From: Chimonanthus salicifolius
Taxonomy: Eukaryota > Streptophyta > Magnoliopsida > Laurales > Calycanthaceae
Reading direction: 5' to 3'
Assembly: GCA_013350335.1 (NCBI GenBank)
Contig: CM023539.1
Location: 18,130,223-18,194,222 of the forward strand
DNA: 64,000 nt
Shown piece by piece: positions 12,897-25,421 of the stretch. The notes under the pieces were generated by a model, which worked only from the letters and a program-made list of their open reading frames with translations, made no database searches and was not told the origin of the DNA. Position 1 is the stretch's first letter; each line of letters begins with the position of its first letter. The translations under genes and the position numbers were made by a program.

Positions 12897-13438
12897 CATC
12901 CCTCGATCAATGAGCGGGCGAGCACCTCCTCAGCCTACTCAGTCTTTCGAGGATCACAAGTCGTACTAGCGGGAGCCGTCCCTCACCGCCTCATCCCTCG
13001 ACCAATGACCAGGCGAGCACCTCCTCAGCCTACTCGGTCATTCGAGGATCACAAGTCATACTAGCGGGAGCCGTCCCTCACCGCGTCATCCCTCGACCAA
13101 TGACTAGGCGAGCACCTCCTCAGCCTACTCGGTCATTTGAGGATCACAAGTCATACTAGCGGGAGCCGTCCCTAACCGCGTCATCCCTCGACCAATGACC
13201 AGGCGAGCACCTCCTCAGCCTACTCGATCATTCGAGGATCACAAGTCATACTAGCGGGAGCCGTCCCTCACTGCGTCATCCCTCGACCAATGACCAGGCG
13301 AGCACCTCCTCAGCCTACTCGGTCATTCGAGGATCACAAGTCATACTAGCGGGAGCCGTCCCTCACCGCGTCATCCCTCGACCAATGACCAGGCGAGTAC
13401 CTCCTCAGCCTACTCGGTCAGTCGAGGATCACAAGTCA
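12897..13438. repeat. 95-bp tandem repeats in LTR A (six units)
   Basis: Units start catccctcga at 12897, 12992, 13087, 13182, 13277 and 13372; the last is partial. In sense orientation they lie just upstream of a TATA-like motif, where U3 enhancer repeats usually sit. Confidence 0.92.
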
Positions 13439-14519
13439 CCACCCCACCCTCTGGTCTCCATGCGGGTGAACCACTCAACCCATTAGACCACTGGGGACGC
13501 CTCATCCACCACATACCCGGGTAGCGTGACAGAAGGGGCTTCCAAGACTACCCTGAGTGAACCAACATTCAACCCGATGGTCTCTCTCTAGGGCTAACAT
13601 AACTTCCTCCCAATTAGTCCTTATCTGGGACTCCCAGGTACATTCTTCTCTAAATCAGACAACACATCTCTCATAGGTGTGTCTGAGAAATACCAGACGG
13701 ACCGACCATTTGATCCATGCACGGGTACAACTACTCAATTCCAATCACAAGGGAGTCCGCATCCCAACCATACGTCCACGGCGTGGTCCCACATAACATT
13801 CCCACCCTAACTACCCGACAGGCTAGGGGGAGTCTTTAGATCCTAATGTGGCCTAGTACTCATGCCCCCCCGGCATCCCACATACGTTAGTTATAGGTAT
13901 GCACAATTACCTCTACGCCTACATATGTTATTAACATCGTTCATCACATAACAATCAGGTGCATACATCACTATTTATCATGGACTGGCATGTTAACATC
14001 CAAACATGTTATAATGTCTAGCAGTTTAAGCTAACTATCACATAATCATGTAGCATACTATCAACACGACATATCAAACTATAATCTGGCATACATACCA
14101 CATATCACATATTTGCATGTTGACATCTCAACATATTATCAATAAAAATAAACCCCAATCATGTCACCCCACAACAAATCAATCGTGACATCAGATAAGC
14201 AACTCGTATATGCCTATGCGGGCATCGGATACAAATACACCCGGATGGGGGCCCGCCACATAATGGTATCAACAGTTCCCTTGCCGAGTGGCTCATAATA
14301 CCGAGGACCCTCATTCGCCGCATTTCGTATCCGTACATTCGATAGAGAGGTAATATGCATAGATGCATGCTAAAAGCGGTGATGAGTTCCCTCACCTGTG
14401 TGTGTCTTTGAAATCCAATGCGAGAAAACGAGTCCGAGGGTTGAAGGAGCTCAGTCTGTTGAAACGAGAACACAAGGATAAGTAACCGGGCAAAACGGGT
14501 CAAACTAAGTCTGGGCTAC

Positions 14520-14830
14520 AAACGGGCCCGAAAACGAGTCGGGTCCAAACCAGACTGAAATGGGCCCGAAACTGAAATCTGGGTCCAGAATTGGTCCGGG
14601 CTCAAAACTGAGTCCAAAATTGAAAACTAGGTTTGAAATTGGATCATGCCCGAAACTGGGTCGAAATGGGCCGGGGCGAACTGGGCCGGGCCCAAAACGA
14701 GCTGGGCCTGAAACAGGCCAGGCTGAAAGTTGGGCTGAGAGACAAACTGGGCCACGAGCTGCTGGGCCTGGGCTATTGGAACTCGGGCCCAACACGGGAA
14801 CTGGGCCTAGTTTGCTGGGCCCAAAACTGA
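14520..14830. repeat. Degenerate GGGCC-rich tract in LTR A
   Basis: Irregular iteration of words such as ctgggcc, gggcccgaaac and gggtccaaa. The tract recurs at 20782-21092 and 27044-27354. It creates overlapping open frames on both strands (97 aa plus, part of 170 aa minus) of Gly/Pro-rich low-complexity composition; I do not consider them genes. Confidence 0.8.
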
Positions 14831-15298
14831 ACCCAGCTGAGTCAACTCGGTGACTCAACCGAGTTGGCCCAATAACCCACCAGCAAACAGGGAAAAGGAG
14901 AGAAAGAGATGGAAAAGAGGAAAACCAGAGAGATGGAGGGGAAAGAAAGAGGGGAAAGTGAAGGGAAAGGGAGAATGAAAGGAGAGAAGATCGGAGGGTA
15001 CCTGAGATCGGCCTCAATTTGGGGATCCGGCTTCGGGCAGCATCAAAATCCGGCGACTGAAGGTAGGGACAGTAGCCGCAAACTGTCGTCGGTGAATCCG
15101 GGTTGGAATTGCAGATCTAAACAGCAGACAGAGGAAGGGAAGGAAGAGAAAAGAACGAGAGAGGGGAGGGAAGGCAGTGCCAGCGGCGGCGGTAACCAAA
15201 GGGGAGAGGGAGTTTTAGGGTTAGGGTGAGACTAAGGGAAGGAGATGAGAGAAAGGGATGGAAGGAGAGAGAGACGGGAGGGATTTTGGGGGCGGCGG

Positions 15299-15322
15299 CA
15301 CTGTAGCAAATGTGCTACAGTG
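15299..15322. repeat. Perfect hairpin in LTR A
   Basis: cactgtagca and tgctacagtg form a 10-bp perfect stem with a 4-nt loop (aatg). Confidence 0.9.
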
Positions 15323-15680
15323 CTGCGGGAAAGGGGGAAAATACATAGGCTAGGGTTTAGGGGTTCTAGGGTTTAGGTTTAAGTATTTAGATGTTTTTTT
15401 TTTTTATTATTATTATTATTTTTTTTTTCCAAAAATAAAATCTCAAGTTTTTGAAAACAATTTAAAACCCGATATAAATCAAGCGACAAACATCAGAGAG
15501 AAAATGTGTGATTTTAAAATATTTTTCTTTGACAAAGTACACAATAATTTGAAATTACCAAAACGCCCGGAGTCTCCGAACTCAGGATCGGGCAAACCAA
15601 GGCCCACTGCGGGGCCTGCACTCCTCCCACTGCCACCAAAACCCTAAAATCCCGAAAAATCGGGTCGGGTTATTACAATA

Positions 15681-15694
15681 CTACCCCCTTTAAG
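15681..15694 (-). other. Polypurine tract, array copy 1
   Basis: Complement reads TTAAAGGGGGTAG directly beside LTR A, followed inward by the GAAATTCCT word common next to chromovirus PPTs. Confidence 0.8.
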
Positions 15695-16109
15695 GAATTT
15701 CGTCCTCGAAATTCACCTTAGGCTCAAACCTCGTAAGAAAATCTAAGTAAAAACTGTCTCTGCAGAACTGAAACTCACCCTCAAACCAATTTCCTCACGA
15801 CAAAATAATGCCACAACATCTGACTCAAAGGAACAACCTTGCCATAAGGCACCACGAACAGCTGAACCACTTGGACAACAATCTGCACCACCTTCGAAAC
15901 TAATGACTTCTACCTGATCAACTTCATCAGCTCGATAGTCCCTCTGAACATATCCGGTCTCAACAGAATTGCTTCAAGATCTCCACCTAATACAAGGGCA
16001 ATTTATATAGTCGGCCACATAGTGTTTGGCAAGGAACTGTTAAACTGCCTATATGAAGCTGTCACTGTGCTCAAGTCCTACCAGGAGTCAACAATCCTCT
16101 TAACTCATC

Positions 16110-16403
16110 TCATAACCAAGAGTGCAAGGCATAAGACATGTCCTCTGAAATCTGCATGGTCTGTCCTGACCGGCTATCTATCCACAAACAGTTCGCTGAG
16201 CTGTAACACGGTTGAGCACACAACTCTCTGTAACATTGTCTGATCTGATGGACAGGTCTTAATTCTCGAACTGACACTGTCGACACTGGCATCTCACACA
16301 GACTAACTCTCTGCTCAATCCAAACTGGTCCAAAAAGTTCCAAGAAGTCGGGCATCCTCACGCCAAGGAGATAGGTGAGTTTTGTCAATCCACCCACTAC
16401 CAT
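16110..16403 (-). pseudogene. Degenerate integrase core relic, copy 1
   Basis: A 97-residue open frame resembles the gypsy integrase core in order only: GLTKLTYLLGVR parallels the D-RLTK-SAHFLPV strand, CEMPVSTVS parallels the [12 protein letters not shown] segment, and SGQTMQISEDM parallels the segment after the catalytic glutamate. The central aspartate motif and the HPQTDGQSE motif are lost, so it cannot be catalytic. The frame stays open in both copies, but these are recent duplicates, so this is weak evidence for selection. The assignment rests on motif order by eye. Confidence 0.5.
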
Positions 16404-18090
16404 CTATACCACTAATCCATGATGAAGATGGAGTTGAAGCATCTCCACATGGTATCACTCATGCGGAGGCGCCAACAATCTGCCCTGAAGAGTCAAGTCA
16501 CCTTTTGGTCTCATTATCAAGTCATCTAGCCCACCACCACACATCATAGAATTCCATAGTCTAATTGCTTCTGTACCTGAACGTTGATTCTTTGGGGTTC
16601 TACCACTCAACATTGGCAGAACTACCACTTCGCATAGTCTGATTGCTCTAATCTTTGCACTTGGTCAGCAATCACTCCATGAAACTCCATTCCTGGAAAC
16701 ACCATAATAAACTGCACACCTGCGGCCTTTCTCTGCCTCCGATATGACTATCACTATCGTGGTCGTCTACCTCCACTCAAGAAAAAGAAAACTGCATCAT
16801 TGCCATTGCACCAAGAATTGACCGTTCTCTCTGACCAATCTAACTGTAAACACGACCACTTGGAGTAATCTGAATAAACTGCCAGACGCGACCTCTGCTT
16901 CATCCTGACAAACCTGCCGCACTACCTGCCGGAACCACATGGCCATACAACTGCATCTCTAGAGTCAAAACTCGCATCCGACAAGGTTCCAAATGAAAAC
17001 ACATTCTCGAGAAATAATAGAGATCTTTTCAGCTGTCCCAACAAGTCGTCAATCATTAACAAAGTACCCTCATCCTACCTGTAATTCTGTTCAGTCGCTG
17101 CTCACTGGCACAAAATCTTACCGGGTAATCATTTTCATTGGCCAACAAAGTTGGTGCGTCCCCTGGTAAAATATTTAGACAAATAGGTCCCACCGACTGT
17201 ATTCCACGGGTCTAGTCTCTATGTCCAACACCCCTGTCGGTATCATCCCAACGCCTGACATCCCAGTGCCCTCTCAACTCAAACTGACTGACAAGCCACA
17301 CGGTGATCAGATCCCTCAACACCCTGGCTGAAGGAAAATCACTGCCTTCAAATAGAATGCCAGCAACGGTTAAGAGATTCGTCTTTAGCTATAATACGAT
17401 ACATGTAATCCTGCACAATATCCGCCTATCACTCCAACGGAGACGTGACAAACAAGGCGTCTCCACCACACATACTCCCAAACTCAAACCACGACGAAAC
17501 TCAAAGTCATCGAGCGAGTCACGTATCTGAATCAGGTCAAGTCTCAGAACCAAAAGCCAAGGGGCACTATCACATCACTCGCATCAGTAGGATATATCAA
17601 CCCATCCGGGGTGTTGCTGCCACGTTTAGATTGCTGCACTGAAGTCGTACCCTGGCCAAATACTCTGACTTCCTACTAACAAGATACTTCGGGTCTTCAG
17701 CATACACACATTGACAGCGGAGATGAACAAACTGCTCATCAACATTTGGTCCTCCAAAGTCTCTATCACAGGTCGGGGAATCCTTAAGGTCTTCGGGTCA
17801 CTATACCCGGTACAGTTTCCCCTACTCTAACAAGTGCTCATTCTCACCGCTAGTCAATCCACATAATGAAAGTCTGACCAGGCTCAATACCAGACAAGAA
17901 CCCAAAGCAAAATACATCTCTAGAACTCAAGCTCTAGGGCCACCCCATCATACTTACCACAACATCTAGGGAAGTCCAAACACCACCACGGAAACAAGTC
18001 TCATCTACCCTATCACACAGGGGATGGACTTAATTTCTAGTCATTAACTCACACATCTCTGACCCATGCACAGTCCGAGAGTTGAACCGT

Positions 18091-18102
18091 GCTCTGATAC
18101 CA
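18091..18102 (-). other. Primer-binding site, array copy 1
   Basis: gctctgatacca, the 3' end of plant initiator tRNA-Met, stands 2 nt from LTR B. On the sense strand this reads TGGTATCAGAGC. Confidence 0.9.
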
Positions 18103-19158
18103 ACTGTAACGACCCGTCCCGCTACGGGCACGTTAAAACTGCTCCAAACTCCTAAAAACAATCCAATACCATTTCGGATACTAACCATAGCAATCCACCA
18201 GTAAATCAAAGACCGTAAGCATCAATTATAATTACAAATTATAGCATCATCCCATTATTACATTCATCCCACTTAATAAAGTGTACAGATAATTCAAATA
18301 TATCAGAAAGTCCTCAATTACAAGATGGGACCCTTACAAATTAGGAAACTGCGATTCTACGCCCAACGTCCAACTGAGGATCCCGCCAACCTTCCCTCTA
18401 TGAAGTACCTGTGAGGCAAGGGGGTGAGCTCTAAATGCCCAGTGAGGGTAACACATGCATCATAAGTCATCAAATATACTCTACACATAATCATATGGAC
18501 ATATCAATGTCTACGATGTCTACAGGCATGACTATGCAAACGGGTGCCCTACCCCTAACACACGGGCCCACATCAGTCGGACCACTAGTACATCCTCTAA
18601 CCAACCCAATGCATCTATCCCAGTTCACCCGTCCTCGGGTACACAGGCCGACCTCCAACCGGGTCGGGATCCATCCTCCTCGGCCAGACCTATAACTCTC
18701 TCATGACAACCGACGCACCTAGCATGACCAACCCAAGAGTCGGACTCACTAGAGTCCTAACCTGACTACCACACGGGAGTGACCACCTCACCAGTCCTCA
18801 ACGGATTGCCAACCAAACTCATCCATGGTCTCTTCAACCGAGCACCAGAGTCTCGATGATCAAACCTATAACCTCGGACCCCATTTGTTGGTCTCCATAC
18901 GATTGGCGTATCCACCCCTCACAGGATTTTATAGGTCTTATACTGAGTGAGCCGGCCGAACTCACTCGTTAGGCGCCCATAAATTCCTGGTGAGTCAACA
19001 TTCACAACCCAAGTCTCAACTATGAACCCTAAAGTCAACCGCGGGTAAACCCACTATCATACAGGCTGTCCCCACCATACAGTTGTCCTAGTCTGGAATA
19101 CCATACCTCAGACTATACCCACCCTGCAGGTGCCATAGCCTGGAACCTCTCATCACAC

Positions 19159-19700
19159 CATCCCTCGATCAATGAGCGGGCGAGCACCTCCTCAGCCTAC
19201 TCAGTCTTTCGAGGATCACAAGTCGTACTAGCGGGAGCCGTCCCTCACCGCCTCATCCCTCGACCAATGACCAGGCGAGCACCTCCTCAGCCTACTCGAT
19301 CATTCGAGGATCACAAGTCATACTAGCGGGAGCCGTCCCTCACCGCGTCATCCCTCGACCAATGACCAGGCGAGCACCTCCTCAGCCTACTCGGTCATTT
19401 GAGGATCACAAGTCATACTAGCGGGAGCCGTCCCTCACCGCGTCATCCCTCGACCAATGACCAGGCGAGCACCTCCTCAGCCTACTCGATCATTCGAGGA
19501 TCACAAGTCATACTAGCGGGAGCCGTCCCTCACCGCGTCATCCCTCGACCAATGACCAGGCGAGCACCTCCTCAGCCTACTCGGTCATTCGAGGATCACA
19601 AGTCATACTAGCGGGAGCCGTCCCTCACCGCGTCATCCCTCGACCAATGACCAGGCGAGTACCTCCTCAGCCTACTCGGTCAGTCGAGGATCACAAGTCA
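19159..19700. repeat. 95-bp tandem repeats in LTR B
   Basis: Same six-unit array as in LTR A, offset by 6262 bp. Confidence 0.92.
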
Positions 19701-21560
19701 CCACCCCACCCTCTGGTCTCCATGCGGGTGAACCACTCAACCCATTAGACCACTGGGGACGCCTCATCCACCACATACCCGGGTAGCGTGACAGAAGGGG
19801 CTTCCAAGACTACCCTGAGTGAACCAACATTCAACCCGATGGTCTCTCTCTAGGGCTAACATAACTTCCTCCCAATTAGTCCTTATCTGGGACTCCCAGG
19901 TACATTCTTCTCTAAATCAGACAACACATCTCTCATAGGTGTGTCTGAGAAATACCAGACGGACCGACCATTTGATCCATGCACGGGTACAACTACTCAA
20001 TTCCAATCACAAGGGAGTCCGCATCCCAACCATGCGTCCACGGCGTGGTCCCACATAACATTCCCACCCTAACTACCCGACAGTCTAGGGGGAGTCTCTA
20101 GATCCTGATGTGACCTAGTACTCATGCCCCCCCGGCATCCCACATACGTTAGTTATAGGTATGCACAATTACCTCTACGCCTACATATGTTATTAACATC
20201 GTTCATCACATAACAATCAGGTGCATACATCACTATTTATCATGGGCTGGCATGTTAACATCCAAACATGTTATAATGTCTAGCAGTTTAAGCTAACTAT
20301 CACATAATCATGTAGCATACTATCAACACGACATATCAAACTACAATCTGGCATACATACCACATATCACATATTTGCATGTTGACATCTCAACATATTA
20401 TCAATAAAAATAAACCCCAATCATGTCACCGCACAATAAATCAATCGTGACATCAGATAAGCAACTCGTATATGCCTCTGCGGGCATCGGATACAAATAC
20501 ACCCGGATGGGGGCCCGCCACATAATGGTATCAACAGTTCCCTTGCCGAGTGGCTCATAATACCGAGGACCCTCATTCGCCGCATTTCGTATCCGTACAT
20601 TCGATAGAGAGGTAATATGCATAGATGCATGCTAAAAGCGGTGATGAGTTCCCTCACCTGTGTGTGTCTTTGAAATCCAATGCGAGAAAACGAGTCCGAG
20701 GGTTGAAGGAGCTCAGTCTGTTGAAACGAGAACACAAGGATAAGTAACCGGGCAAAACGGGTCAAACTAAGTCTGGGCTACAAACGGGCCCGAAAACGAG
20801 TCGGGTCCAAACCAGACTGAAATGGGCCCGAAACTGAAATCTGGGTCCAGAATTGGTCCGGGCTCAAAACTGAGTCCAAAATTGAAAACTAGGTTTGAAA
20901 TTGGATCATGCCCGAAACTGGGTCGAAATGGGCCGGGGCGAACTGGGCCGGGCCCAAAACGAGCTGGGCCTGAAACAGGCCAGGCTGAAAGTTGGGCTGA
21001 GAGACAAACTGGGCCACGAGCTGCTGGGCCTGGGCTATTGGAACTCGGGCCCAACACGGGAACTGGGCCTAGTTTGCTGGGCCCAAAACTGAACCCAGCT
21101 GAGTCAACTCGGTGACTCAACCGAGTTGGCCCAATAGCCCACCAGGAAACAGGGAAAAGGAGAGAAAGAGATGGAAAAGAGGAAAACCAGAGAGATGGAG
21201 GGGAAAGAAAGAGGGGAAAGTGAAGGGAAAGGGAGAATGAAAGGAGAGAAGATCGGAGGGTACCTGAGATCGGCCTCAATTTGGGGATCCGGCTTCGGGC
21301 AGCATCAAAATCCGGCGACTGAAGGTAGGGACAGTCGCCGCAAACTGTCGTCGGTGAATCCGGGTTGGAATTGCAGATCTAAACAGCAGACAGAGGAAGG
21401 GAAGGAAGAGAAAAGAACGAGAGAGGGGAGGGAAGGCAGTGCCAGCGGCGGCGGTAACCAAAGGGGAGAGGGAGTTTTAGGGTTAGGGTGAGACTAAGGG
21501 AAGGAGATGAGAGAAAGGGATGGAAGGAGAGAGAGACGGGAGGGATTTTGGGGGCGGCGG

Positions 21561-21584
21561 CACTGTAGCAAATGTGCTACAGTG
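21561..21584. repeat. Perfect hairpin in LTR B
   Basis: Identical 10-4-10 hairpin to that at 15299. Confidence 0.9.
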
Positions 21585-21943
21585 CTGCGGGAAAGGGGGA
21601 AAATACATAGGCTAGGGTTTAGGGGTTCTAGGGTTTAGGTTTAAGTATTTAGATGTTTTTTTTTTTTTATTATTATTATTATTTTTTTTTTCCAAAAATA
21701 AAATCTCAAGTTTTTGAAAACAATTTAAAACCCGATATAAATCAAGCGACAAACATCAGAGAGAAAATGTGTGATTTTAAAATATTTTTCTTTGACAAAG
21801 TACACAATAATTTGAAATTACCAAAACGCCCGGAGTCTCCGAACTCAGGATCGGGCAAACCAAGGCCCACTGCGGGGCCTACACTCCTCCCACTGCCACC
21901 AAAACCCTAAAATCCCGAAAAATCGGGTCGGGTTATTACAATA

Positions 21944-21957
21944 CTACCCCCTTTAAG
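21944..21957 (-). other. Polypurine tract, array copy 2
   Basis: Same purine run as at 15681, directly beside LTR B. Confidence 0.8.
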
Positions 21958-22372
21958 GAATTTCGTCCTCGAAATTCACCTTAGGCTCAAACCTCGTAAG
22001 AAAATCTAAGTAAAAACTGTCTCTGCAGAACTGAAACTCACCCTCAAACCAATTTCCTCACCACAAAATAATGCCACAACATCTGACTCAAAGGAACAAC
22101 CTTGCCATAAGGCACCACGAACAGCTAAACCACTTGGACAACAATCTGCACCACCTTCGAAACTAATGACTTCTACCTGATCAACTTCATCAGCTCGATA
22201 GTCCCTCTGAACATATCCGGTCTCAACAGAATTGCTTCAAGATCTCCACCTAATACAAGGGCAATTTATATAGTCGGCCACATAGTGTTTGGCAAGGAAC
22301 TGTTAAACTGCCTATATGAAGCTGTCACTGTGCTCAAGTCCTACCAGGAGTCAACAATCCTCTTAACTCATC

Positions 22373-22666
22373 TCATAACCAAGAGTGCAAGGCATAAGAC
22401 ATGTCCTCTGAAATCTGCATGGTCTGTCCTGACCAGCTATCTATCCACAAACAGTTCGCTGAGCTGTAACACGGTTGAGCACACAACTCTCTGTAACATT
22501 GTCTGATCTGATGGACAGGTCTTAATTCTCGAACTGACACTGTCGACACTGGCATCTCACACAGACTAACTCTCTGCTCAATCCAAACTGGTCCAAAAAG
22601 TTCCAAGAAGTCGGGCATCCTCACGCCAAGGAGATAGGTGAGTTTTGTCAATCCACCCACTACCAT
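22373..22666 (-). pseudogene. Degenerate integrase core relic, copy 2
   Basis: Same 97-residue frame as at 16110-16403 with one visible residue change (Ser-Trp-Ser in place of Ser-Arg-Ser near the C-terminal third). The catalytic acidic motifs are absent here too. Confidence 0.5.
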
Positions 22667-24353
22667 CTATACCACTAATCCATGATGAAGATGGAGTTGA
22701 AGCATCTCCACATGGTATCACTCATGCGGAGGCGCCAACAATCTGCCCTGAAGAGTCAAGTCACCTTTTGGTCTCATTATCAAGTCATCTAGCCCACCAC
22801 CACAATTCATAGAATTCCATAGTCTAATTGTTTCTGTACCTGAACGTTGATTCTTTGGGGTTCTACCACTCAACATTGGCAGAACTACCACTTCGCATAG
22901 TCTGATTGCTCTAATCTTTGCACTTGGTCAGCAATCACTCCATGAAACTCCATTCCTGGAAACACCATAATAAACTGCACACCTGCGGCCTTTCTCTGCC
23001 TCCGGTATGACTATCACTATCGTGGTCGTCTACCTCCACTCAAGAAAAAGAAAACTGCATCATTGCCATTGCACCAAGAATTGACCGTTCTCTCTGACCA
23101 ATCTAACTGTAAACACGACCACTTGGAGTAATCTGAATAAACTGCCAGACGCGACCTCTGCTTCATCCTGACAAACCTGCCGCACTACCTGCCGGAACCA
23201 CATGGCCATACAACTGCATCTCTAGAGTCAAAACTCGCATCCGACAAGGTTCCAAATGAAAACACATTCTCGAGAAATAATAGAGATCTTTTCAGCTGTC
23301 CCAACAAGTCGTCAATCATTAACAAAGTACCCTCATCCTACCTGTAATTCTGTTCAGTCGCTGCTCACTGGCACAAAATCTTACCGGGTAATCATTTTCA
23401 TTGGCCAACAAAGTTGGTGCGTCCCCTGGTAAAATATTTAGACAAATAGGTCCCACCGACTGTATTCCACGGGTCTAGTCTCTATGTCCAACACCCCTGT
23501 CGGTATCATCCCAACGCCTGACATCCCAGTGCCCTCTCAACTCAAACTGACTGACAAGCCACACGGTGATCAGATCCCTCAACACCCTGGCTGAAGGAAA
23601 ATCACTGCCTTCAAATAGAATGCCAGCAACGGTTAAGAGATTCGTCTTTAGCTATAATACGATACATGTAATCCTGCACAATATCCGCCAATCACTCCAA
23701 CGGAGACGTGACAAACAAGGCGTCTCCACCACACATACTCCCAAACTCAAACCACGACGAAACTCAAAGTCATCGAGCGAGTCACGTATCTGAATCAGGT
23801 CAAGTCTCAGAACCAAAAGCCAAGGGGCACTATCACATCACTCGCATCAGTAGGATATATCAACCCATCCGGGGTGTTGCTGCCACGTTTAGATTGCTGC
23901 ACTGAAGTCGTACCCTGGCCAAATACTCTGACTTCCTACTAACAAGATACTTCGGGTCTTCAGCATACACACATTGACAGCGGAGATGAACAAACTGCTC
24001 ATCAACATTTGGTCCTCCAAAGTCTCTATCACAGGTCGGGGAATCCTTAAGGTCTTCGGGTCACTATACCCGGTACGGTTTCCCCTACTCTAACAAGTGC
24101 TCATTCTCACCGCTAGTCAATCCACATAATGAAAGTCTGACCAGGCTCAATACCAGACAAGAACCCAAAGCAAAATACATCTCTAGAACTCAAGCTCTAG
24201 GGCCACCCCATCATACTTACCACAACATCTAGGGAAGTCCAAACACCACCACGGAAACAAGTCTCATCTACCCTATCACACAGGGGATGGACTTAATTTC
24301 TAGTCATTAACTCACACATCTCTGACCCATGCACAGTCCGAGAGTTGAACCGT

Positions 24354-24365
24354 GCTCTGATACCA
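24354..24365 (-). other. Primer-binding site, array copy 2
   Basis: gctctgatacca, 2 nt from LTR C; complementary use of initiator tRNA-Met. Confidence 0.9.
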
Positions 24366-25187
24366 ACTGTAACGACCCGTCCCGCTACGGGCACGTTAAA
24401 ACTGCTCCAAACTCCTAAAAACAATCCAATACCATTTCGGATACTAACCATAGCAATCCACCAGTAAATCAAAGACCGTAAGCATCAATTATAATTACAA
24501 ATTATAGCATCATCCCATTATTACATTCATCCCACTTAATAAAGTGTACAGATAATTCAAATATATCAGAAAGTCCTCAATTACAAGATGGGACCCTTAC
24601 AAATTAGGAAACTGCGATTCTACGCCCAACGTCCAACTGAGGATCCCGCCAACCTTCCCTCTATGAAGTACCTGTGAGGCAAGGGGGTGAGCTCTAAATG
24701 CCCAGTGAGGGTAACACATGCATCATAAGTCATCAAATATACTCTACACATAATCATATGGACATATCAATGTCTACGATGTCTACAGGCATGACTATGC
24801 AAACGGGTGCCCTACCCCTAACACACGGGCCCACATCAGTCGGACCACTAGTACATCCTCTAACCAACCCAATGCATCTATCCCAGTTCACCCGTCCTCG
24901 GGTACACAGGCCGACCTCCAACCGGGTCGGGATCCATCCTCCTCGGCCAGACCTATAACTCTCTCATGACAACCGACGCACCTAGCATGACCAACCCAAG
25001 AGTCGGACTCACTAGAGTCCTAACCTGACTACCACACGGGAGTGACCACCTCACCAGTCCTCAACGGATTGCCAACCAAACTCATCCATGGTCTCTTCAA
25101 CCGAGCACCAGAGTCTCGATGATCAAACCTATAACCTCGGACCCCATTTGTTGGTCTCCATACGATTGGTGTATCCACCCCTCACAG

Positions 25188-25197
25188 GATTTTATAG
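25188..25197 (-). promoter_or_regulatory. Candidate TATA box in LTR C
   Basis: Minus strand reads CTATAAAATC, about 225 bp beyond the 95-bp repeats in the sense direction, leaving about 820 bp of R-U5 before the PBS. Same motif in LTRs A and B. No mapped transcript supports it. Confidence 0.3.
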
Positions 25198-25421
25198 GTC
25201 TTATACTGAGTGAGCCGGCCGAACTCACTCGTTAGGCGCCCATAAATTCCTGGTGAGTCAACATTCACAACCCAAGTCTCAACTATGAACCCTAAAGTCA
25301 ACCGCGGGTAAACCCACCATCATACAGGCTGTCCCCACCATACAGTTGTCCTAGTCTGGAATACCATACCTCAGACTATACCCACCCTGCAGGTGCCATA
25401 GCCTGGAACCTCTCATCACAC

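Larger units (their letters stand above)
11843..15677 (-). mobile_element. LTR A (3' LTR) of the three-LTR gypsy array
   Basis: 3835 bp, from TGTAACGACCCG to GGGTTATTACA on the plus strand. The sense strand is minus, shown by the PPT at 15681 and PBS at 18091. The left flank ctcca (11838-11842) repeats after LTR C (28203-28207). It holds a 95-bp tandem array, a GGGCC-rich tract, telomere-like words, a perfect hairpin and a T/ATT run near 15393-15428. At least a dozen single-base differences set it apart from LTRs B and C, which share the alternative base at most of them. Confidence 0.93.
15678..18104 (-). mobile_element. Internal domain 1 of the three-LTR array
   Basis: This 2427-bp domain is exactly the length of internal domain 2, with about eight base differences seen by eye. 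A PPT lies next to LTR A and a PBS next to LTR B, giving minus-strand sense. It is far too short for gag-pol. The only recognisable protein relic is a degenerate integrase segment (16110-16403), with a possible trace of its zinc finger around 16650-16700. It fits a non-autonomous derivative of a gypsy chromovirus. Confidence 0.85.
18105..21940 (-). mobile_element. LTR B (middle LTR) of the array
   Basis: 3836 bp with the same ends as LTR A and internal domains on both sides. It serves as 5' LTR for domain 1 and 3' LTR for domain 2. It shares most diagnostic bases with LTR C rather than A, even close to its right end. Confidence 0.93.
21941..24367 (-). mobile_element. Internal domain 2 of the three-LTR array
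   Basis: A 2427-bp duplicate of the segment 15678-18104. Differences include a C for G early in the domain, a changed base in the integrase relic at ~22434, and aatt for catc near 22805. PPT and PBS are both retained. Confidence 0.85.

Noticed and set aside
14505..15017. 170-codon minus-strand ORF (also at 20767 and 27029) and 97-codon plus ORF
   Set aside because: Gly/Pro-rich low-complexity frames from the GGGCC tract; they persist in all copies only because the LTRs are near-identical.
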